From: Bacteroidales bacterium
Lineage (GTDB): Bacteria > Bacteroidota > Bacteroidia > Bacteroidales > UBA932
Direction of reading: 5' to 3'
Length of the DNA: 64,000 nucleotides
NCBI GenBank assembly: GCA_017439305.1
Contig: JAFSJK010000021.1
Location: 27,038-91,037 of the forward strand
Position numbers and translations under genes: made by a program. The stretch's first letter is position 1, and every line of letters begins with the position of its first letter. Below the pieces are notes generated by a model. It saw only the letters and a program-made list of their open reading frames with translations, had not been told where the DNA came from and made no database searches. Below are positions 58,441 through 64,000 of the stretch, one piece after another.

Positions 58441-60621
58441 TTTCCTGAGTCGCAGGGAGTTTGAGACCACGCAGACGCTGGAGAGGGCCATGCAGGCAGC
58501 GGCGATCATGGGATTGAGAAGGAAGCCGGTGAAAGGATAGAGGATACCGGCGGCGATCGGGACGGCGAGCAGGTTGTAGATGAAGGCCCAGAAAAGGTTC
58601 TCGCGGATGACCGACACGGTACGTCTGGAGAGCCGGATTAGGTCGCTGAGCTTCGAAAGGTCGGAGGAGACGATGGTTACCTGGGCGGTGTCGATGGCGA
58701 TGTCGCTTCCCTGCCCCATGGCGATGCCCAGGTCCGCCTGCGCAAGGGCGGCGCTGTCATTGATGCCGTCGCCCACCATCGCGACCCGCTTGCCGGCCTC
58801 CTGCAGCGCCTTGACATAAGCCGCTTTGTCCTGCGGGAGGACATGGGCTTTGACGTTGCTGATTCCCGTGGATTCGGCGATATGCCGGGCGGCCACTTCG
58901 TTGTCACCTGTAAGCATATGGATTTCAATGCCTTGTGCCTGAAGGGCCTTGACCGCCTTAATGGACGTTTCCTTCAATTCGTCGGCCAGGGCGAGAACGG
59001 CATACACCTTTACCCTGTCGAAAAGAAGGGTGACGGTATACCCCGCGTCCATCCAGGGGCCGATGCTGTCGGCGACCATCGGACTGGTCGATTCAGGGAC
59101 GCTGCCCAGAACTTCGCGGAGCAGTTCCAGGTTTCCCACGTAGAAGCGGGTTCCCTTGACCGTACCGATGATTCCCTTGCCCAGCACGGCCTCGAATTCC
59201 GACACGGGAAGGTCTTCACACCCCCGCAACGATTCGCACACGGCGAGGGCCAGTGGATGGTCCGAACGATGTTCCAGCGAGTACAGGACGTCGCGGAGAT
59301 TCAGTTCCGCAGGGTCGTCCTCGGTCGTGATGGCGGGGTCCCAGACCGACTCCACGACGGAAGGCTTTCCTTCCGTGAGGGTTCCGGTCTTGTCCATCAC
59401 CATCGCCGTGACTTTCCGGGCGACCTGCAGGCTCTCGGCGTCCTTGATCAGGATGCCCTTGGAAGCGCCGTTGCCGATGCCGGCGATGATGGCCGTAGGG
59501 GTTGCCAGCCCCAGGGAGCACGGGCAGGCGATCACCAGCACCGTCACCATTGCCAGCAGACCCAGGGTGACTTCCCCGGAGAGGAGCCAGATGAGAAGCG
59601 TCAGGACGGAAATGCCGATGATGACCGGGACGAAGACGGCCGCAATGCGGTCCACCGTCTTCTGGATGGGCGCCTTGGACCCCTGGGCATCCCGGACCAT
59701 CCGGATGATGCCGGACAGGAGCGTATCGCCGCCAACCTTTTCCACCCGGACACTCAATGCCCCGTTCTGGTTGATGGTGCCGGCATAGACCCGGGCGCCT
59801 GCCTGCTTAAGGGCGGGCACCGGTTCGCCGGTCAGGGAACTCTCATCGACATAGGAGGTGCCGTCGGTCACAGTCCCATCCACGGCAAAACGCTCACCCG
59901 GCTTGACCAGGACCGTTTCTCCGGGACGGGCAACCGTTCCTTTTTCCTGCAGGCCCATCAGTTTGCGGATGGCGGCGGTGGTGCTGTGCTTCGCCCGCTC
60001 TTCCAGCAGACGGCCAATCAGGATGAAGGCGACAATCATCGTCGCCGATTCGAAATACAGATGGGCCTCCAGTCCCTGCGAGGTCCACACCTGCGGGAAC
60101 AGAAGGTTGAAAACGCTGAAAAGATAGGAGATGGACACCGACAGGGCAACCAGGGTATCCATGTTGGCCGAACCGTGGCGCAGGGCGCTGAAACCGGCCT
60201 TGAAGAACCGTCTGCCGCACCAGAACACCACCGGCGTAGCCAGGCCCCAAAGGACGAAACCCTTGCCGGGGAAATCCTTGAAACCCATACTGAGCAGCAT
60301 CACAAGCGCTGCCAGGATACACGCGAGAAGCGTATCCTTCTTCAGGGCATTGAAAGCATCCTGCCGGGCTATCTCGGCTTCCGAGTCAGCCTCGTCGTCA
60401 TCCCCGTCCACAAGCAGGTCATACCCCGCATCCCGGACGGCCTTCTGCAGGTCGCCGGGGGTCGTCAGTTCCGGGTCGTAGTCTACCTGGGCGGAATTCG
60501 AGGCCAAAGAAACGTTCACGCCGCTCACGCCCTTGCAGGCTTTGAGCGTATTCTCCACACGCGCCACGCAGGCTGCGCATCCCATTCCCTGTACCGGGAA
60601 ATTCCTTCTCTTCGTACTCAT
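58438..60621 (-). CDS. copA: Copper-translocating P1B-type ATPase
   Basis: 727 residues. One N-terminal HMA domain with GMGCAAC (Cys15, Cys18), eight membrane helices, the CPC metal site in [12 protein letters not shown] (Ser where most have Ala), phosphorylation motif [10 protein letters not shown], the SDHPLA histidine-proline motif of the nucleotide domain, and [14 protein letters not shown] and MxxSS in the last helices ([23 protein letters not shown]) point to Cu(I). It exports copper across the inner membrane. Its start overlaps the trpS stop by four bases. Confidence 0.93.
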   Translation of the reverse strand: MSTKRRNFPVQGMGCAACVARVENTLKACKGVSGVNVSLASNSAQVDYDPELTTPGDLQKAVRDAGYDLLVDGDDDEADSEAEIARQDAFNALKKDTLLACILAALVMLLSMGFKDFPGKGFVLWGLATPVVFWCGRRFFKAGFSALRHGSANMDTLVALSVSISYLFSVFNLLFPQVWTSQGLEAHLYFESATMIVAFILIGRLLEERAKHSTTAAIRKLMGLQEKGTVARPGETVLVKPGERFAVDGTVTDGTSYVDESSLTGEPVPALKQAGARVYAGTINQNGALSVRVEKVGGDTLLSGIIRMVRDAQGSKAPIQKTVDRIAAVFVPVIIGISVLTLLIWLLSGEVTLGLLAMVTVLVIACPCSLGLATPTAIIAGIGNGASKGILIKDAESLQVARKVTAMVMDKTGTLTEGKPSVVESVWDPAITTEDDPAELNLRDVLYSLEHRSDHPLALAVCESLRGCEDLPVSEFEAVLGKGIIGTVKGTRFYVGNLELLREVLGSVPESTSPMVADSIGPWMDAGYTVTLLFDRVKVYAVLALADELKETSIKAVKALQAQGIEIHMLTGDNEVAARHIAESTGISNVKAHVLPQDKAAYVKALQEAGKRVAMVGDGINDSAALAQADLGIAMGQGSDIAIDTAQVTIVSSDLSKLSDLIRLSRRTVSVIRENLFWAFIYNLLAVPIAAGILYPFTGFLLNPMIAAACMALSSVCVVSNSLRLRK

Positions 60622-61733
60622 AGTTTGTACTTTGCAGCCTGTTCGGCGATGAGGGCGGCATCATCGAAGTAGTTGATCTTCATCGCATCCTTCATCTCGT
60701 GAAGGGTCTGGGCAGCCACTTCACAGGCGGCCTCGGAACCCTTGCGGAGGATGTCATAGACACCGGCGATATCCTGCTCATAGGCATGGCGACGGGCACG
60801 GATGGGCTCCAGCCGGTCGTGCAGGACCTGGATCAGGAACTTCTTGCACTTCATGTCGCCCAGGCCACCACGGCGGTAGTGGTCCTTGAGTTCCTCTAGA
60901 TTCTGGTATTCCGGCCAGAAATTGGCGAAATCGCCGTCCTCACAGAAGGCGTCCAGATAGGTAAATACGGTATTCCCTTCGATCTTTCCGGGATCCTCCA
61001 CGCGGAGATGGCCCGGATCGGTGAACATGCCCTTGACCTTTTTTTCCATTTCCTTCGGGTCCTCGGACAGGTAGATGCAGTTGCCGAGGGACTTGCTCAT
61101 CTTCGCCTTGCCGTCGGTACCGGGAAGGCGCCGGCAGGCCATGTTGGAGGGAAGGAGGATTTCCGGTTCCACCAGCACGTCGCACTTGTAAATGCTGTTG
61201 AAACTGCGGACGATCTCGCGGCACTGTTCAATCATCGGCTCCTGGTCCTCGCCCACCGGCACGGTCGTAGCCTTGCAGAAGCAGATATCGGCCGCCTGGG
61301 AAATGGGATAGGTGAAGAACCCCACGGGAAGACCGCGCTGGTTGTCGTCCTGGGTTTCCCCGTTATGGAAGCCACGGAGCGCCATCTCCGTCTTCACGGT
61401 CGGATTGCGCTGGAGGCGCTGGACCGTGACGAGGTTGGAGAAGAACTGCGTCATCTCGTGCAACTGGGGGACCTGGCTCTGGATGAAGAGCGTCACTTTT
61501 TCCGGATCCAGTCCGCAGGAGAGGTAGTCGAGGGCCACCTCGATGATGTTCTGGCGGACTTTCTCCGGATTGTCGGCATTGTCAGTCAGGGCCTGGACAT
61601 CGGCGATGAACACGAACATCCTGTCATAGTTTCCCTCGTTCTGGAGGAGGACACGGTTACGGAGGGAGCCCACGTAATGGCCTAAGTGAAGTTTTCCGGT
61701 GGGTCTGTCACCGGTCAAGATAATTCTGCCCAT
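60618..61733 (-). CDS. trpS: Tryptophan-tRNA ligase
   Basis: 371 residues from the ATG at 61733 ([20 protein letters not shown]). Class I synthetase: HxGH-type HLGH at 16-19 and KMSKS in [13 protein letters not shown]. It charges tRNA-Trp with tryptophan. The length fits the larger bacterial TrpS group with an insertion ([17 protein letters not shown]). It follows the coiled-coil gene by 10 nt and is coupled to copA, which looks like mere co-transcription. Confidence 0.95.
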   Translation of the reverse strand: MGRIILTGDRPTGKLHLGHYVGSLRNRVLLQNEGNYDRMFVFIADVQALTDNADNPEKVRQNIIEVALDYLSCGLDPEKVTLFIQSQVPQLHEMTQFFSNLVTVQRLQRNPTVKTEMALRGFHNGETQDDNQRGLPVGFFTYPISQAADICFCKATTVPVGEDQEPMIEQCREIVRSFNSIYKCDVLVEPEILLPSNMACRRLPGTDGKAKMSKSLGNCIYLSEDPKEMEKKVKGMFTDPGHLRVEDPGKIEGNTVFTYLDAFCEDGDFANFWPEYQNLEELKDHYRRGGLGDMKCKKFLIQVLHDRLEPIRARRHAYEQDIAGVYDILRKGSEAACEVAAQTLHEMKDAMKINYFDDAALIAEQAAKYKL

Positions 61734-61743
61734 AATGTCCGTC

Positions 61744-62433
61744 TTACTCTGTCCGCTGTGTCTTTTCCACGGCTTCGCCGGTCTCGGCTGCTTTCTGTTC
61801 AGCCGCCTCGACCGCCTCGCGGGCAGTTTCAAGTTCACCCTGCACCTGCTCGGCATTCTTCAGCTCCTTCTGGGAGGCCTTGACGTCCTTCCGGGCATCA
61901 CGGACACCCTGACGGGCGGAACGCTCGGCCTTCTTGCTCTCGCGGATGTCCTTCTTGCTGGAAGAGATGGCCTTCTTGGCCTCCTTCAGGCGGGAATTCT
62001 CGTCCTTAAGGGTACGCTTGATTTCTTTGAGTTCACGGGTCAACGCTTTGATCTCGTCCTCGTCCATCTTGAGACGGGCCTTGTCGGTCGCATCCAGACG
62101 GCCGTCCAGCTTGAGGGATTTCTTCTCCAGCTTAAGTGCGTCCTTCTTGATCTTGAGGGCGGCCTCACGGGCCTTGATATCATCCTTCAAAGCCTGGATA
62201 CGCTTCTTGGCCTGGTCCGCGAAAGCCTTATTGGAATCGATGTCACGCTGGGCCGCATTGATGGTACGGCGGCTCTCAGCCTGCTGCTGACGATGGATGC
62301 GTTCAGCATCATCCAGCGCATCCTGCTTCTGCTGGACCTGCTGCTCAGCCTGTTCGACGACGGTATTCTGCGCAAACGCAGAGAGGGAGGCGCCCAGGAG
62401 GGCCGCCATTCCGATGGCAATGATCTTCTTCAT
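61744..62433 (-). CDS. Exported alpha-helical coiled-coil protein
   Basis: 229 residues from the ATG at 62433: signal peptide ([21 protein letters not shown]), then almost unbroken Lys/Glu/Ala/Arg helix with heptad-like spacing ([37 protein letters not shown]). No catalytic residues. It recalls periplasmic coiled-coil proteins of unknown function. The lysine-rich middle would bind acidic polymers, but that is guesswork. It leads the trpS-copA operon with its own promoter. Confidence 0.8.
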   Translation of the reverse strand: MKKIIAIGMAALLGASLSAFAQNTVVEQAEQQVQQKQDALDDAERIHRQQQAESRRTINAAQRDIDSNKAFADQAKKRIQALKDDIKAREAALKIKKDALKLEKKSLKLDGRLDATDKARLKMDEDEIKALTRELKEIKRTLKDENSRLKEAKKAISSSKKDIRESKKAERSARQGVRDARKDVKASQKELKNAEQVQGELETAREAVEAAEQKAAETGEAVEKTQRTE

Positions 62434-62456
62434 AACCAATTCAATTTCTGTTTCTG

Positions 62457-62464
62457 CAAAATTA
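62457..62464 (-). promoter_or_regulatory. -7 box of the coiled-coil/trpS/copA operon
   Basis: Minus strand TAATTTTG, perfect TAnnTTTG, 23 nt before the ATG. Confidence 0.7.
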
Positions 62465-62490
62465 CACAATATTTCCGGTCCGCGCAAGAC

Positions 62491-62519
62491 GGAAAACGGC
62501 ACCCGGAGCCGGGTGCCGT
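62491..62519 (-). terminator. Terminator of dnaK
   Basis: Minus strand ACGGCACCCGG pairs with CCGGGTGCCGT around a very short loop, then TTTTCC. Confidence 0.82.
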
Positions 62520-62529
62520 CCATTCCGAT

Positions 62530-64000
62530 TTACTGCTCATCCGGGCCCTGGTCACCGCCAGGATTCCCGCCGCCGGGCTGTCCGCCGAAGGGTCCCTGGG
62601 GACCACCGCCGAACGGACCTTGAGGACCGCCCTGAGGGCCTCCCTGCTGGGCGCCGGCACCAGCCTGGTACATCTTCTCGAAGGCCTTGTTCAGCGCGTC
62701 GGAGTAGCGCTCGATATCGGCCATGTTCTGGCTCTTGACGGCCTCCTTGAGGAGGTTGCAGTTGCTCTCGACCTCGCCCTTGATGTCAGCGGGGATCTTG
62801 TCGCCGTTCTCCTTCAGGAACTTCTCGGCCTGGAAGGTAAGGGCGTCGGCGTTGTTGATCTTGTCCACGCGCTCCTTCTCGGCCTTGTCGGCCGCCTCGT
62901 TGGCCTTCGCCTCGTCCCGCATCCGCTGGATTTCGGAATCGGACAGGCCGGAAGAGGCCTCGATCCGGATGTGCTGTTCCTTGCCGGTCGCCTTGTCCGT
63001 CGCGGAGACGTTCAGGATACCGTTGGCGTCGATGTCGAAGGTAACCTCGATCTGCGGGATGCCACGCGGGGCCGGAGCGATGCCGTCCAGGTGGAACACG
63101 CCGATCTGCTTGTTGTCCTTGGCCATCGGACGCTCGCCCTGGAGGACGCGGATTTCCACGGAAGGCTGGTTGTCGGCCGCGGTGGAGAACACCTGGGACT
63201 TCTTGGCCGGGATGGTGGTGTTCGCGTCGATGAGCTTGGTCATCACGCCACCGAGGGTCTCGATACCCAGGGAAAGCGGAGTGACATCCAGCAGAAGGAC
63301 GTCCTTCACGTCGCCGGCGAGGACACCGCCCTGGATGGAGGCGCCGATCGCGACGACCTCGTCCGGGTTCACGCTCTTGTTGGGCTCCTTGCCGAAGAAG
63401 TTCTTCACGAGCTCCTGGACATAAGGGATACGGGTGGAACCGCCCACGAGAAGGACTTCGTCAATGTCGGACGGATTGAGGTGCGCGTCGGAAAGAGCCT
63501 GACGGCACGGGGCGATGGAGCGCTGGAACAGGGTGTCGGAGAGCTGCTCGAACTTCGCCCGGGTAAGGGTCTTCACCAAGTGCTTGGGGATACCGTCCAC
63601 CGGCATGATGTACGGGAGGTTGATCTCCGTGGAAGTCTGGCTGGAGAGTTCGATCTTCGCCTTCTCCGCCGCTTCCTTCAGACGCTGGAGGGCCATCGGA
63701 TCCTTCTTCAGGTCCACGCCGCCGTTCTCGGAGGCGAACTCCTGGGCCAGCCAGTCAATGATGACCTGGTCGAAGTCGTCACCGCCGAGGTGGGTGTCAC
63801 CATTGGTGGAGAGCACCTCGAAAACGCCGTCGCCGAGCTGGAGGATGGAGATATCGAAGGTACCGCCGCCGAGGTCATAGACCGCGACTTTCATGTCCTT
63901 GTCCTTCTTGTCCAGACCGTAGGCCAGGGCGGCCGCGGTCGGCTCGTTGATGATACGCTTCACGTCCAGGCCAGCGATGCGGCCGGCCTCCTTGGTGGCC
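62530..64000 (-). CDS. dnaK: Chaperone DnaK, N-terminus cut by window
   Basis: About 489 C-terminal residues; the 5' end lies beyond the right edge. Visible: [20 protein letters not shown], the [12 protein letters not shown] phosphate-2 loop, [16 protein letters not shown], the interdomain linker [18 protein letters not shown], and the substrate-binding β-domain and lid. It folds client proteins with DnaJ and GrpE; the TerB-DnaJ protein at 4402 is a possible partner. The tail is Gly/Pro/Gln-rich ([14 protein letters not shown] and on to GGDQGPDEQ) and lacks the acidic EEV-type end usual for DnaK. Confidence 0.96.
   Translation of the reverse strand, partial: ATKEAGRIAGLDVKRIINEPTAAALAYGLDKKDKDMKVAVYDLGGGTFDISILQLGDGVFEVLSTNGDTHLGGDDFDQVIIDWLAQEFASENGGVDLKKDPMALQRLKEAAEKAKIELSSQTSTEINLPYIMPVDGIPKHLVKTLTRAKFEQLSDTLFQRSIAPCRQALSDAHLNPSDIDEVLLVGGSTRIPYVQELVKNFFGKEPNKSVNPDEVVAIGASIQGGVLAGDVKDVLLLDVTPLSLGIETLGGVMTKLIDANTTIPAKKSQVFSTAADNQPSVEIRVLQGERPMAKDNKQIGVFHLDGIAPAPRGIPQIEVTFDIDANGILNVSATDKATGKEQHIRIEASSGLSDSEIQRMRDEAKANEAADKAEKERVDKINNADALTFQAEKFLKENGDKIPADIKGEVESNCNLLKEAVKSQNMADIERYSDALNKAFEKMYQAGAGAQQGGPQGGPQGPFGGGPQGPFGGQPGGGNPGGDQGPDEQ

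Noticed and set aside
58843-60672. Plus-strand 609-codon frame opposite copA
   Set aside because: Gln/Arg/His-rich translation without domains; copA motifs prove the other strand.

Overview
The window looks like a piece of a GC-rich Bacteroidales chromosome (phylum Bacteroidota), probably from a gut or rumen lineage. Seen directly: at least twenty starts are preceded by the Bacteroidota -7 box TAnnTTTG, lipoprotein signal peptides are common, and fimbrillin-like proteins, a BtuB/BtuG-type pair, NamZ, DUF6515, CYTH and HU-domain proteins are all present. Genus cannot be fixed from the sequence alone.

Layout. 1-4.3 kb is a leftward operon (small lipoprotein, iron alcohol dehydrogenase, a CarboxypepD_reg exported protein, and a condensation-fold acyltransferase cut by the left edge). 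4.4-5.2 kb is a TerB-DnaJ membrane protein. 5.3-19.4 kb is an exported glycan/polymer region: a fimbrillin-like lipoprotein ending in a NUC nuclease, a GH5 lipoprotein, a second related fimbrillin-like lipoprotein with OB-fold and Ig domains, a large unknown TIM-barrel-like protein, a GH18 chitinase fused to a tyrosine phosphatase, aspartate ammonia-lyase and a sialidase. Both fimbrillin-like lipoproteins are preceded by homologous, previously unlisted 43-44-codon genes. 19.4-21.3 kb holds two PspC proteins and a PadR regulator in one operon with the sialidase. 21.4-26.4 kb has class I fumarase, a REP-associated tyrosine transposase (RAYT) flanked by REP-like palindromes, prfB, murI and a third palindrome.

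26.5-36.9 kb is a long leftward array: HU-domain membrane protein, acyl-ACP thioesterase, AspT-like transporter, NUDIX hydrolase, a DUF4922-SpoIID fusion, an AmpG-like permease, the exo-muramidase NamZ and a Ser/Thr/Arg-rich DUF6515 protein. The SpoIID-AmpG-NamZ genes overlap and form a plausible cell-wall recycling set. tRNA-Asn (37.0 kb) marks the left edge of an AT-richer island of about 6 kb with a large serine recombinase and small unknown exported proteins; a 10-bp copy of the tRNA 3' end lies near 42.96 kb.

43.2-64 kb is mostly housekeeping: RsiV-like lipoprotein, LOG protein, pnuC-nagK-recR-mntP operon, FKBP isomerase, BtuB/BtuG-like uptake pair, CYTH phosphatase, nadD-gmk, class II aldolase, a tricorn protease, a periplasmic coiled-coil protein with trpS and copA, and dnaK cut by the right edge.

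Best candidates for something undescribed are the tiny-gene/fimbrillin-lipoprotein couples, the chitinase-phosphatase fusion, the DUF4922-SpoIID recycling operon, and the RAYT with its palindromes.
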